From the NCBI GenBank assembly GCA_963845445.1, contig CAWJSE010000003.1:558001-622000 (forward strand): a stretch of 64,000 nt of DNA. The letters run 5' to 3'. Position numbers and translations under genes: made by a program. The notes beneath the pieces were generated by a model. It did no database searches, had not been told where the DNA came from, and saw only the letters and a list, made by a program, of their open reading frames with translations. The stretch comes from JABDBL01 sp963845445 (GTDB lineage: Bacteria; Cyanobacteriota; Vampirovibrionia; Obscuribacterales; Obscuribacteraceae). Below, in pieces: positions 15,582 to 25,982 of this stretch; the stretch's first letter is position 1; the number at the start of each line of letters is the position of its first letter.

Positions 15582-18170
15582 TCATTTGGGGGGATTAAAG
15601 TCAGGGGGTTTTTGGCTCGCCGGGGAGCTGCTTCTTTCTGCGGGCGGAGCATTATGCTCATAGCCGGCACCAGGCACGCTACCAGAGCTTTGACCAGCGG
15701 TTGGAGCAGCATTAAGCAAGTTAGGATTCTGGGTGGTTACCGGTGCAGCTAAACTACCTTGCCCGCCACCGGAGGGGTATAGCGGATATGCCATATTTGT
15801 TGCTGTAGGAGCTGAACTAGGAGCTGTCGAGCCAGCGGATGGTTGGGTCGACGCAGGAGCTGAACTAGGAGCCGTTGAACCGGTAGACGGGGGGCTTGAG
15901 CTAGGAGCTGCAGCAGGAGCGGTTGAACCGGTAGATGGTTGGGTTGACGCAGGAGCTGCTTGCGCAGGCTGCGCCGCATTGCTTTGTCCGTTGCCTTGAT
16001 TAGCACCATTATTAGAAGACGAATCTTTAGCTTTATCTACGGGCGGTGCTTCACCCCTAGCACCGTTACCACTACCTCCCATTTCTTGAGAGCGTGATGA
16101 ACTACCAGCTGTTGTTGCTCCCGCAGTCGGAGTCAAAGTGTTTCCTAGCCTCGAGCTGTCCCCAGCAGAGCCAGATGTTGGTGGAGCAGCACCCTGTGTT
16201 GTTGGTGAACCTTGTGCTTTACCAGCACCGCTGGCAGTTGGAGGGCCACCAGCTGAAGATTGTTTTTGATCGCCGCCAGATTGTTTCTGACCGCCGCCGC
16301 CGCTTTCTTTGCCATCGCTGCCTCCTTTGCCATCGCTGCCTCCTTTGCCACTGCCGCCGCCACCTTTGGAAGCTGCTTGCATAATGCTTTCGCCAAAGAA
16401 TTTAGCGCTGCGGTAGGCTTGACCGGGATCAAAATTCCAGGGATTCATAGGCACATAGAATAAAAGTCCAATCAAACAAGTGAATACAGCTACTTCCCAT
16501 TGTAAATTGAAAAGCATACTGCCATTTTCACCAAGATTAAGAATTCTATTAGTCATAATTGCTAAAATAACCATCCAATAAAAACGCCATAAAGAGACGG
16601 TTATGACCGCATTTACCCAGTTACCAAAAACGGGTCTAAAAATTTTACCCTTCACAGTAGGCCAGGCAAAAAACGCTGCTGCTATGGGTCCTAATAAATA
16701 CAGGTAACACATAATTGCTAACTGGAAGGCTGTCATGACCAGAATTCCAACGGAGAACATATACATCATGACGTTAAACATAATTTCTAATGTTGAACTT
16801 AAATTAGACTGTCCTTCCGGTTTAGATTGATCATCCGATTGACCGGAGGCAATTCCACCTCCAAACGCTGCGCCGCCTCCTCCAGCAAGACCAGCAGCAG
16901 CACTCAAAGGGTTGCTGCCAGACATAAAAGAGCTACCGCCACCATCTGGACTTTCTGTCTGCGGGGGTCCGCCTTCAGAGGGCACAAGAGCATTGGAGTT
17001 ATTAGAAGGCATTGTGGTATAAGCAACCTGTTGCAACCAGCCAAGAATAGGCATAATACCTACAGCAGGATTAACCGAATAAGCAAGAGAATTGCCAACA
17101 TCAATTGAATAGCTAACTATGAGCTGAGTTGCCGGTATAAGAAATATTGCTATCATGCCACGTAATATGCCTTCAAAAGGACTGGTAGCGTCTTCTGTTT
17201 TTAAGTTAAAGTTGGCAGCTATCTGGGCTTTTAATTGGGTAATAACCGCTCCTGGCAAAAGCAAAAGAATAGCTAGAGGAATAGAGAAATTTTTGTACAT
17301 TTTCTGAACCATCCACACCGCTTGCGGAATGGTTTTATAAGGCGCAAAAGAAACAGTTGGACTGGTAGCGTTCTCGTTAGCAACGTTGATCAGCCCTGGA
17401 GAAGGCATACCCGCAATTGCACCGATTAATGTATCTAATTCGCCGCCGTCTCCGCCGCTTGGTCCGCCACCACCAGCGCCACCGGCTCCAGCACCCATGG
17501 CCGTAAGGGCAGCACCCATAGTACCACCGCCACCTCCAGTACCAGGCGGTCCTTGCAAAGCGGCACCCAAAGCGTTGCCAGCGGAAGTAGTAGCCAGTTG
17601 ACCTATTGCTTGAGCCTTTGCCAGTTGTTTATCTGGAGCATTCTTTGCGGCGCTATTCATAGCTAAAACAGTACTCAAAATAGCAAACCTTTGTCCTGCG
17701 GTCTCAGGCAGGCCATCCCCTTTGTATGCCGGATTAGATATAAGAGAATTTTGACCAGCAGAGCCCAAATTAGCGGTTACCGTTACAGGAGGATTAACAA
17801 ATACAGTAGGAGTGGGAGGAACAGGCGTTACTTCGTTAGCGCTTACAACCGGTGCTGCAGGCGCAGTTTGCATAAACCGCGAACCGCCTGCGCCACCACC
17901 ACCGCTACCACCAGTTGGATCTCCACCTTTCACCCACTGCTCTTGCGCCGCTTCTTGAGCGACCGATCCATGAGCCTTTCTATAATTCTGCACAATGCCT
18001 AGGGTGCCTTGATCCTGACTGCTTGGCAGAGAGGCACTGGATAAACCGCCATTAGATCCTGAGAGCACAGAATTACTGGCGCGCACCGGGCAAGTAAAAA
18101 TAGCAAGGCAAAGCAACGCAGCTATTAAGCTCGATTTTATGGTTATTTTGATGGTGCGGTGCATGTGCAT
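15582..18170 (-). CDS. VirB6/TrbL-like polytopic membrane protein with Ser/Pro/Gly-rich tail
   Basis: 862 residues. An N-terminal signal sequence (AALLCLAIFTCPVRA) is followed by a Gly-rich exported linker. A membrane domain from about residue 285 carries PLAILLLLPGAV and PFEGILRGMIAIFLIPA, the same two landmarks as its downstream paralogue, and at least four later spans (for example LLFYVPMNPWNFDP). From about 600 the tail is Gly/Lys/Ser-rich, then a Pro/Ala/Ser/Thr segment with repeated STGSTAP-type units. It is probably one of two channel-forming subunits of the T4SS-like machine. The two copies differ in length and tail, suggesting different partners rather than a recent duplication. Confidence 0.75.
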   Translation of the reverse strand: MHMHRTIKITIKSSLIAALLCLAIFTCPVRASNSVLSGSNGGLSSASLPSSQDQGTLGIVQNYRKAHGSVAQEAAQEQWVKGGDPTGGSGGGGAGGSRFMQTAPAAPVVSANEVTPVPPTPTVFVNPPVTVTANLGSAGQNSLISNPAYKGDGLPETAGQRFAILSTVLAMNSAAKNAPDKQLAKAQAIGQLATTSAGNALGAALQGPPGTGGGGGTMGAALTAMGAGAGGAGGGGPSGGDGGELDTLIGAIAGMPSPGLINVANENATSPTVSFAPYKTIPQAVWMVQKMYKNFSIPLAILLLLPGAVITQLKAQIAANFNLKTEDATSPFEGILRGMIAIFLIPATQLIVSYSIDVGNSLAYSVNPAVGIMPILGWLQQVAYTTMPSNNSNALVPSEGGPPQTESPDGGGSSFMSGSNPLSAAAGLAGGGGAAFGGGIASGQSDDQSKPEGQSNLSSTLEIMFNVMMYMFSVGILVMTAFQLAIMCYLYLLGPIAAAFFAWPTVKGKIFRPVFGNWVNAVITVSLWRFYWMVILAIMTNRILNLGENGSMLFNLQWEVAVFTCLIGLLFYVPMNPWNFDPGQAYRSAKFFGESIMQAASKGGGGSGKGGSDGKGGSDGKESGGGGQKQSGGDQKQSSAGGPPTASGAGKAQGSPTTQGAAPPTSGSAGDSSRLGNTLTPTAGATTAGSSSRSQEMGGSGNGARGEAPPVDKAKDSSSNNGANQGNGQSNAAQPAQAAPASTQPSTGSTAPAAAPSSSPPSTGSTAPSSAPASTQPSAGSTAPSSAPTATNMAYPLYPSGGGQGSLAAPVTTQNPNLLNAAPTAGQSSGSVPGAGYEHNAPPAERSSSPASQKPPDFNPPK

Positions 18171-18215
18171 TTAGTTTAGTTACTTATTCCTGTTAACTGT
18201 TATGGCTTTAACTTT

Positions 18216-20186
18216 TTACCTTTTTAGTTGAACTGCTCTGTTGCCATCAGCAAGATAAATGACTAACCTGTCATTCCAAGGACGGCTGAGTATGGTTATT
18301 GTTCCTTGAACTTCTTGATTGGTCTCAATAGAAGTATTATCGAAATCGGCTCTCAAAGTACCGGCTCCCAGCTTATGAGTACCTTCAGCTATATAAATTG
18401 CATCCGGATTTAACTCAAATGTTTCCTGCCCAGAATTCTTTACTGCCACTGTTAATACAGATTTGCGAGGATTGACATCAACCTTCTTCAATAAGAAACT
18501 GATATTGCTCGGAGAACTGTTAGCACTTACCGGACGTTCATGACGGGTTTCGCTCTCAGCAGCTGGCTTTGAAACTGGAGCCGGGCCTAAATCAGAGTCG
18601 TCAGCCTTAGCAATTTTATGAGTGTCCTTGGCACTGTTGGACTCACTAGTACTTTTATCCGATCCAGAATGCGCCATCATTCTGCCGAATAGACCAAATT
18701 TATTTTTGCCTTCTTTTTTGTTGATGGTTGATTTATCTGCATCTTTTGCTTTGCTCATTGAGCTGGCATTTACTGCCTTTTCATCAGGATTTTCGGGAAG
18801 ATCCGCCGAATTTTCTGCAGACTCAGCAGCATGTGAGTGTTTGAAGACAGCATCAAAAAACCCGGCAATTTTTCTGGCATGATTAGCGCCACCGTGGCTA
18901 CCACTTTGTGACACCCCTTGAGCTAACGACTCTACTGATGGTGCAATACCAGCCACTCTGCTTATCACAGATCGGGCAGAAGATGGACTGCTGGCAGAAG
19001 CTAATTCTATTTCGGATGAGCGCAGATCTTCTTTAGCAGCATCTAAGTCATTTTGAGTTTGGGCTAGATCGGCAGTGGCTCTTTGCTTTTCGGAATCCGA
19101 TTCAGATAGGTCTATTTCTTGTTTGCGCGCTGCCACTGTTTGCTCAACTAAAGCATATTTACTGTAAGTAGATAGATAGCGATAATAAGCTTGTACTAGC
19201 TCGGTTTGCAATTTCCGCACTTCCAGGAAAGCACGCTTGTCAATTTTTTCTACTAAAGAAGCTCTGAAAAATGACTCTACCTGACGAGACGAAACATTGA
19301 AACCGCCTTTGGTTGATTCACTTGGTAGCCCGACGTCTGTGTGCACTAATTGATCGATTAATTTATTATTCTCAGACAATTCACCAAGATTAGTTGAGCC
19401 TTTGAGGACGCCTTTCCATAACAACCTTAAATCATCTCTTTGCTTATAAGGCGAGCGGGCTTCCATACCTTTAGGAGTAATGGGAACAAAATCCGGTCTG
19501 CGCTTTTGCCCACTGTTAGAATCGTCACTCTGTCCGCGCGCAGCACCTTCTCCAAATAATCCAGATGGGCGCCTCGTAGGTGCAGACTGTTGAGGTGGGG
19601 CTGGTACACCAAAAGGGTTAAAGTAAGGATTATTATAAAAGGCTGCAGCAGAGTCAGCAACCGTTTGTGCTTGCGTCGACAAAGTCACCGCTGGCGGTGG
19701 TGGGACCAAACCAGCACCAAGCGCTCCTGGCGGCGGCGGCGGCACACTGCTATAAGCACTTTCATAGTTAACAACTTGTGTGTCTTGATGATAAGAGGCA
19801 CGGGCCGAGCTATTATTAGAGGTTAAAATTGCTCCGTTGGCACTGACAGAATCAGCAGGCGGAGCTATCAAAGTGCTACTGATCGGATCTCTAGATACAT
19901 TAGGCAACGTTCGACCTAAACCAGTTTGAACCTGTTCGGGACCACCTGTTTGGACACATATAGTTGCTTGAGCTTGATGCTCAGCTTGTTTCTTCTCCTC
20001 CTCTATGATGCGTGCCACCATAGCGGGATCTGCTTTGGGTCTCAGACTTAGCAAGGTTCTCCCTGAACTCTCTGCTTGTCTGCTATCGGCAGAACTTTGG
20101 GTACAACCACTCAGAGTTAAAGAAAATGCCAACAAGGCAATAGCCGAAGCAGCGCTTATCAATATGTAATTTTCTCCTGGTACCAT
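18216..20186 (-). CDS. Large lipoprotein with coiled coil, secretion locus
   Basis: A lipoprotein of about 656 residues. A hydrophobic signal segment ends in the lipobox LSGC, so the mature protein is lipid-anchored. Regions: a Pro/Ser/Gln-rich stretch, a long charged helical part at about 320-400 (KLQTELVQAYYRYLSTYSKY, then a heptad-like segment) resembling a TolC-type hairpin, a disordered Ser/Asp/Lys linker, and a C-terminal beta domain from about 570 (SVLTVAVKNSGQETFELN, GTLRADF). A VirB7/VirB9-type outer role is possible but not shown. The start chosen is ATG 20186, nine bases after GAGGAAG; a GTG at 20204 lacks such a site. The gene lies between two secreted proteins and the two VirB6-like genes. 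Confidence 0.65.
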   Translation of the reverse strand: MVPGENYILISAASAIALLAFSLTLSGCTQSSADSRQAESSGRTLLSLRPKADPAMVARIIEEEKKQAEHQAQATICVQTGGPEQVQTGLGRTLPNVSRDPISSTLIAPPADSVSANGAILTSNNSSARASYHQDTQVVNYESAYSSVPPPPPGALGAGLVPPPPAVTLSTQAQTVADSAAAFYNNPYFNPFGVPAPPQQSAPTRRPSGLFGEGAARGQSDDSNSGQKRRPDFVPITPKGMEARSPYKQRDDLRLLWKGVLKGSTNLGELSENNKLIDQLVHTDVGLPSESTKGGFNVSSRQVESFFRASLVEKIDKRAFLEVRKLQTELVQAYYRYLSTYSKYALVEQTVAARKQEIDLSESDSEKQRATADLAQTQNDLDAAKEDLRSSEIELASASSPSSARSVISRVAGIAPSVESLAQGVSQSGSHGGANHARKIAGFFDAVFKHSHAAESAENSADLPENPDEKAVNASSMSKAKDADKSTINKKEGKNKFGLFGRMMAHSGSDKSTSESNSAKDTHKIAKADDSDLGPAPVSKPAAESETRHERPVSANSSPSNISFLLKKVDVNPRKSVLTVAVKNSGQETFELNPDAIYIAEGTHKLGAGTLRADFDNTSIETNQEVQGTITILSRPWNDRLVIYLADGNRAVQLKR

Positions 20187-20209
20187 GTAAATCAGCTTCC
20201 TCACCTAAG

Positions 20210-20890
20210 CTATTTGCTTCTCAATAAATGTCCGCGTACATTTTGTTCAGTGCGCGAGCTATTGCCGTAAGAAGTAGGATGACTGCCATAACCACCATAA
20301 CTAGTCACTGTAGGTGGTGCCGATGAGCCAGCACTGCGTCCACCTGATGGTCCTTTAAGAGATACACCGCGCATGGGAGCAGCGGCAGTTGGCACTGGCT
20401 TATTTTGATTCATTACTTTGCCCACCACACCCATACTTACTCCGGGCAAAATACCGCGGGGTCCCATGCCAGCAGAAGGAATATTACTACCACCGAAGCC
20501 AGACTTTGGTAATGAGCTCATACCTACGGGCGTTTCTCTGTATCCAGGACCAGTGCCGCCAGTTAAAGGTAATCCAGTAGCAGGGATAGTAGGATTACTT
20601 CCCGAACCACCACCTATACCGCCCATGCCACCGGCTCCTTGTCCGCCACCGGGACCATTGGGGATTCCTATTTGTCCGCCAGCAGCAGGAGCGTCACGAA
20701 AGTCTCTTATGACTGGTCTGTCATCAATAATCTGATATTCGCGCGGTGCAGTATAAAAACGCGATTTTTCCATGGCTTTGTCACTCATAGTACCTTGCGC
20801 ATAACTTGCTTGAGCGCCAATTACTATTTGACTTAAAGATAATAATGTCGCTAAGCCTAAATATTTTTGTGGGGTGGCTACAATTTTCAT
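20210..20890 (-). CDS. Secreted Gly/Pro-rich protein
   Basis: 226 residues with a signal peptide (LGLATLLSLSQIVIGAQASYA). The mature part has a short ordered start (FYTAPREYQIIDDRPVIRDF) and then a Gly/Pro/Ser-rich chain without recognisable domains. No cysteine pairs or catalytic motifs are seen. It is the second gene of the secretion operon, 20 bases from the first; its stop lies a few bases before the lipoprotein gene. It could be a structural or extended surface component. The family is unknown to me. Confidence 0.6.
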   Translation of the reverse strand: MKIVATPQKYLGLATLLSLSQIVIGAQASYAQGTMSDKAMEKSRFYTAPREYQIIDDRPVIRDFRDAPAAGGQIGIPNGPGGGQGAGGMGGIGGGSGSNPTIPATGLPLTGGTGPGYRETPVGMSSLPKSGFGGSNIPSAGMGPRGILPGVSMGVVGKVMNQNKPVPTAAAPMRGVSLKGPSGGRSAGSSAPPTVTSYGGYGSHPTSYGNSSRTEQNVRGHLLRSK

Positions 20891-20910
20891 GATTTACCTT
20901 AATTCCTCAT

Positions 20911-21879
20911 TTAACGGTGCATAAGAACAGTAGACCCAGCCATGGATGCAGCCCCCATAGCCATACCAGCGCCCGAATATAAAAGCATGCGGGCCGGGTA
21001 AGCAAGAGCACTGCCAATGCCATTGGCCGTACGATTAGCTGGAGTATTATTTATATTGGTCGGGTAATGCTTATTGAAATCATCTTCAGGCAAGGATAAG
21101 TCCTGGCTAACACTTTGATTAACGGTAACTGCGGTTGGTGCCTCAGGTTTGCTGGCTTTATCTGACGCCAATTGAGGTTCTGGTCCCATATGCTTCAAAG
21201 CCACGGTACTGGGCGTTTCCATATTAATAGGATTTGTATTTGGCAGTGGCACATCACCAACACTAGACCTCATTGCAGGTCTGGCACCGGGATTAACATT
21301 GTAATAATCGGTATTGCTTGGCCGGTATGCTTGTTGTACTGGCTGATCAGGCATAAATGCACCAGGTGCATAATGAACATAGAATTGATGCACACCTTGA
21401 GGGTTGTGTGAAACCCCCTCTCTTGTGTATGTGCCACCACTAGCAGAGTTACCAGCAGATCCTTGATTAGAGCCACTTGCCCAAGAAGCAGATCCTGATG
21501 TCGGCAAATCAAGCCTATCTGGTAAGGGTGGGAAACCAGCTGGTTTAATTGGTTCATCAGCAACAACCGGTAAAAGAGAAACATCTGGCTTTGGCTCAGC
21601 GGGAGTCAATTTATAGCTAGCGCTAGCAGAAGCAGGCCCTGAGGCAGGCCCAGCATTGGAAACAGGAATATTTACAGGCATAACCGGAGCATGTCTTTCA
21701 GCCTGAGTTTGATTGGTATATTGGTTGTCCCCTGGTTGATGGACAAATTGTCCGAAATTGGTGTTAGGAAGCTGCCCGTAACAAGGAATATTTGCGCCGA
21801 TAAGCGTGAAAGCGGTACAAAACAAAAGCGATTTTGTTTTTATATCAGCTTTAAATATAGATTGACGGGCTTCGCGCAT
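20911..21879 (-). CDS. Secreted low-complexity protein, first gene of the secretion operon
   Basis: About 322 residues. The start is ATG 21879, set by GGGGGG five bases upstream; an ATG at 21906 would place this site inside the gene. A signal peptide ends near IPCYGQ. The mature chain is Pro/Ser/Asn/Ala-rich with no recognised domain, and a hydrophobic segment near the C-terminus (MLLYSGAGMAMGAASMAGS) could anchor or insert it. It is divergent from the TPR genes, with about 285 bases between the starts that must hold promoters for both directions; I could not assign clear boxes there. Confidence 0.6.
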   Translation of the reverse strand: MREARQSIFKADIKTKSLLFCTAFTLIGANIPCYGQLPNTNFGQFVHQPGDNQYTNQTQAERHAPVMPVNIPVSNAGPASGPASASASYKLTPAEPKPDVSLLPVVADEPIKPAGFPPLPDRLDLPTSGSASWASGSNQGSAGNSASGGTYTREGVSHNPQGVHQFYVHYAPGAFMPDQPVQQAYRPSNTDYYNVNPGARPAMRSSVGDVPLPNTNPINMETPSTVALKHMGPEPQLASDKASKPEAPTAVTVNQSVSQDLSLPEDDFNKHYPTNINNTPANRTANGIGSALAYPARMLLYSGAGMAMGAASMAGSTVLMHR

Positions 21880-22164
21880 AGTACCCCCCTGATAAGAATT
21901 ATGCATCTAGTCTTGGCCGACTATATTGGGTTTAACTGCGAGATTTTCAGAGCACTATCCAAATTTAATTTAGTAAGTTCACGCCAAACACAAATGATCG
22001 CTCTGATAAGTGCAGTCCACAAAGTTATAGAAAAGTGACCTCCCCTGGTAAATTTGCTTCTTTATTCTAGCTATGCCAAGCAGATGATTAATTGTTAATG
22101 GTTTAGCGGTCAATGTCAACATAAATAGCTTATAGAGAGAGAAAACTGTAAGCTAGCTAACAGT

Positions 22165-24104
22165 ATGCCAGCCAAGTTAAGTAGAAAATTAAAAATGAAG
22201 ACTATGAAAACCATATATACGATTAGTTATTTGCAAAAAATTTCCTTATCTCTATTAATTTGCTTGCTTTGTTCGCCGGCAGTTAAGGCTAGCGATAGTT
22301 TTAGTGCTGGTCCTAGTCAACCGGGCACGTATCCTGTCAAGAAGAAATCTGCTACCAGAGCCAGTAGTAAAGGAAGCACGAAGCCACATACCGCAGTGAG
22401 CTTAACTACCCCGGAGCCCCACACTCCTATTGAACACAATAATAGAGGTTGTGAGTTGGGCATGAAAGGTCAGTGGGAAGCGGCCATTCACGAACACGAG
22501 TTAGCCTTAAATGCGGACCCAGAGAATCATCAGTTTCGTGTCAATTTATCTAGTGCGCAAATGTTATATGCCCGTCAATTGGCTAGTAAGGGCAAAATTT
22601 ATGAGGCAATGAACCATTATCGGGAATCGCTATATGTAGATCCTTCTAATGCTGAAGCAGACCAAGCGCTGGACGTATTAGTGGAACGCACTTTACATAA
22701 AAACGATTTGACTACGCGCATGAATGAAGCAGACAAAGCAGATATATCGGGCAATTATGTTACCGCTATAGTTGAATATCGCAAATGTGTAATGATGAGT
22801 GACACCGGTCCGGTAAGGGCCAGATTGGGACGCGTTTTGCTTAAGCAAGGCAAAGTAGTGGAAGGATATTCTGAAATTAAAACGGCAGTGGCTAAACAAT
22901 GGTCGGACAGCGATAAAAATGATCTAGCTGATTGTCACCGACAATTGGGGGAAATTCTTAAAGAATTTGCTTTTAAGGCTAGAGACCGGGGTGACATGGT
23001 GCGAGCACTAAAACGTCTGGAAAATGCAGGAATTGAATATAGGCGAGCGGTTACCTTAAATCCGCTCAATAGTGACGCTATAGGCGGATTGGTGGAAGTG
23101 GCTCGTGAAGGGGTGGCCATTCAACCTTCGTTTAATAATCACTTATTACTCGCTGGAGCTTATCAGTTGGCTGGCGATTATGAAAGGGCAAAAATGGAAT
23201 ACGAGGCTTGTTGGAAGCTGAGATCGCAACAATTCTGCCTTAGCAAGCGCAAGACGCAGTTATCACCTTGCGGTAGTCAGTCATCTCTGTTCACCGGTTA
23301 TCTTAGCAGCTACAGTGCAAAAAATTGAAGACGGTCTCAAGCAAACACCCAATGACCCGGAGTTGTTATATATCCTGGGGCGAGGTAAAGAAGCACAAGG
23401 AGAAACCGAGCCAGCGCTTAGAGCCTACGAAAATGCTGCCGCTATTAATCCTTTGATCTATCCCGATCTAAAAGATCGTATTGCCAGTTTAATTAATGGC
23501 GGACACCTGCCTACACAAGTAAATACTGCGGCAGGAACAACGGCAGCAGGAGCAGTGGGAGACCCAGCCGGTTGCCACCACAACAGCACCGAGCGCTGGC
23601 ACGAACAAAGCTAATGGTCCTCTTCCTGCAGGCACAGATAATTCCGATGTGATTAAAAATCTGAGCAATTATGCTGAAATTGAAAATAAAATGCGCACCA
23701 ATGATTTAGAGGGAGCAGAAAAATTAGCCTCCGCCTTGATAGAAAAAGATCCGCATAATGGCAAGGGTTGGCTTATACTAGGACGTATTGCTGAGAAGAA
23801 ATCAGATTTAGATGGTGCTTCTGTGGCCTACCGACAAGCTGCCAATTTAAAAGAACCTGAAGCAAAGATAGCCCTAGATCAAATTGACAGCTCACGAGTG
23901 CAGCCAATGCTTAAAGAAGCTGAATTGGCTAGCAAACAAGGCAATTGGGTAATGGCAGCCGCTGATTTAAAGGATGCGGAAAGTCTGGCACCAAATTTAA
24001 TAATCGTGCATCGTAAACTGGCAGAAGCCTTAAAACAATTGGGTGATACAAAAGCATCAGATCGGGAATCTAAGAAAGCAGATGAGTTGGAAAAGGCAAA
24101 TTGA
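22165..24104 (+). pseudogene. Secreted TPR protein, reading frame interrupted twice
   Basis: A signal peptide (SLSLLICLLCSPAVKA) followed by TPR units (EAAIHEHELALNADPENHQF and similar). The first frame runs to 23328, but from about 23222 the homology clearly continues in the next frame (NSALASARRSYHLAVV, then PNDPELLYILGRGKEAQGE), and from somewhere in 23520-23590 in the third frame (PVATTTAPSAGTNKANG, then KGWLILGRIAEKKSDLDGA) to the stop at 24104. Both shifts are +1. Rejoined, it would be a protein of about 645 residues. It is either a decaying gene or one carrying sequence errors. It heads a plus-strand cluster with another TPR gene directly behind it. Confidence 0.7.
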
Positions 24105-25914
24105 AAATATATTCTGTTCCCCAAAAGGGCGCGCTACGCTTTTGAGGCTAATATCTGCCTGCTTAGTTCTAACGGGTTTGATAGACTTTACCTGCCTTGC
24201 CGCTTTGAGCAAGAAAACCCAACAAAAGAAACAAATAGCAAAAACAACCAAGTTGAGCGGTGATATCGCCCAGGCCGATCAGTTAATGTTAGAAGAGAAA
24301 TACAAACCAGCTGAAGATTTGTACCGAAGCTTGGTGGATACTGATAATACCGGCGATGCTCTGTCTGGACTGGCAGTAGCCTTAGCTAAACAAGGCGTAC
24401 CGAATAAAATTTTGGAAGCAGAAAGAACACTCAAAAGTGCCCGGGATAAATTTGAAGACAATCCAAATGTATTAGCGGCCGGTGGTTATGTTTCATATGT
24501 GCATTCTAAAACGGTTGCTTCTCCGGCTCGCCGAGATCTTTATATAGAAGCCGCGGATTCTTTGTGTAGTAAGGCAATCAAAGCCAACCCTGATATTTTT
24601 ATTGCTCAACAAACCTTAGGCTTAGCTAGATTAGCTCAAGATCAAGTCAGTGAAGCGATAGAACCTTTGCGGGTGGCCGTTAAATTATCAGGGGATGCAA
24701 CAAATTTGACTTTGCTCGCCCAGGCACTTTTACGCAATGATGCAAAAGACACGGAAGCTGCCTCATTGCTTGACAAAACCCTGGAACAACGACCAGATTA
24801 CTATCCTGCCTATATTCAACAAGCCATTATCCTTTCACAGAAGAATAAAAATGAAGAGGCGTATATGAAGTTGCATAGTGTGCCTGACGCCTTGCGCACC
24901 GCTGACTGGCAGCTTGTAGAGGGCGATATTTATCGCAAACAAGGTGATGGGCCGGCGGCTCTGGTCGCCTGGCAAGAAGCAATAAGACTGGACCCACGCA
25001 ATCCTGAACCTTATAGACGTCTTTCCGAATATCATACTTTGCGAGGAGACGGAGAATTGGCTATATCCGAAATGCATAATGCACTGGAAATACTGCCAAA
25101 CGATTTGGCTTTGCGTAGTCAATTGGCCGAACTTGCTCTGCGACAAGACAAACTAGATGTAGCTGAAGCCGAATACCGCACTATACTAGCTGCCCAACCT
25201 GATGATGCCCAAGGTTTATTGGGCTTATCGCGGGTTTATTTTCGCAAAGCACGACGGGATGGACAATATCCGCCGGATTGGCAGCAGCTGATGGAACATT
25301 TGCAGAATATTGTTAGCGAGCAATCAGTGCGAGGACAAATAATTAAACCTGGTGCTAAAACTTTGCAAGAAAATATAGAATTATCAGAGGCAGAAAAAGC
25401 CCTGGCAAAAAATCATTTTCGTGATGCACGTAAACATTTTAATAGCGTGATTGAAAATCATCGTGATGATCCTTATGGTCTACTTACTTTGGGTGAACAA
25501 GCCTTCAATATAGGTGATTTGACGGCAGCTCAACAGGCATATGACTATGCAAAAGACATTCCAGAAGTAACACCAAGGGCTGAGCAAGGTATTAGTAAAA
25601 TTGTCACGCAACGGAATGAAGCAGCCAGACAAACAAAATTAGGTGACGCAACTCTTTCATTACCAGACGTTGCTATCGATCATTACAAGCAAGCACTAAT
25701 TGCTGACCCGCAGTATCCAAGTGCTTATTATGGACTTTATTCAATATTCACAAAAAGAGGACGAACAAATCCACAACTAGCCATAGCCAATGGGCTTTGT
25801 TTTTTAGAAGCGGCAGCGGATAATAATAGCCAACGTCAAGAAGTAGAAGATACGGTAAGCAAACTACAAAAACATCTTGATGAACCAAAAGCCAGATTCG
25901 GGTTTAGGCGATAA
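24082..25914 (+). CDS. Exported TPR-repeat protein
   Basis: About 610 residues from the ATG at 24082, which overlaps the end of the previous TPR gene by 23 bases. An N-terminal hydrophobic segment (LLRLISACLVLTGLIDFTCLA) acts as signal or anchor. The rest is a long solenoid of TPR-like helix pairs (for example PAALVAWQEAIRLDPRNPEP, DVAEAEYRTILAAQPDDAQG, LTAAQQAYDYAKDIP), so the protein is a scaffold facing the periplasm. TPR proteins often serve as assembly factors for envelope machines; a link to the divergent secretion operon is inferred from position only. Confidence 0.75.
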   Translation: MSWKRQIENIFCSPKGRATLLRLISACLVLTGLIDFTCLAALSKKTQQKKQIAKTTKLSGDIAQADQLMLEEKYKPAEDLYRSLVDTDNTGDALSGLAVALAKQGVPNKILEAERTLKSARDKFEDNPNVLAAGGYVSYVHSKTVASPARRDLYIEAADSLCSKAIKANPDIFIAQQTLGLARLAQDQVSEAIEPLRVAVKLSGDATNLTLLAQALLRNDAKDTEAASLLDKTLEQRPDYYPAYIQQAIILSQKNKNEEAYMKLHSVPDALRTADWQLVEGDIYRKQGDGPAALVAWQEAIRLDPRNPEPYRRLSEYHTLRGDGELAISEMHNALEILPNDLALRSQLAELALRQDKLDVAEAEYRTILAAQPDDAQGLLGLSRVYFRKARRDGQYPPDWQQLMEHLQNIVSEQSVRGQIIKPGAKTLQENIELSEAEKALAKNHFRDARKHFNSVIENHRDDPYGLLTLGEQAFNIGDLTAAQQAYDYAKDIPEVTPRAEQGISKIVTQRNEAARQTKLGDATLSLPDVAIDHYKQALIADPQYPSAYYGLYSIFTKRGRTNPQLAIANGLCFLEAAADNNSQRQEVEDTVSKLQKHLDEPKARFGFRR

Positions 25915-25982
25915 GCGATCTAGAATGTTAGCAATTGTGGTAATAGAACCTAGTAATTCAAAGTAGAAAAGGCGCGTAAATC

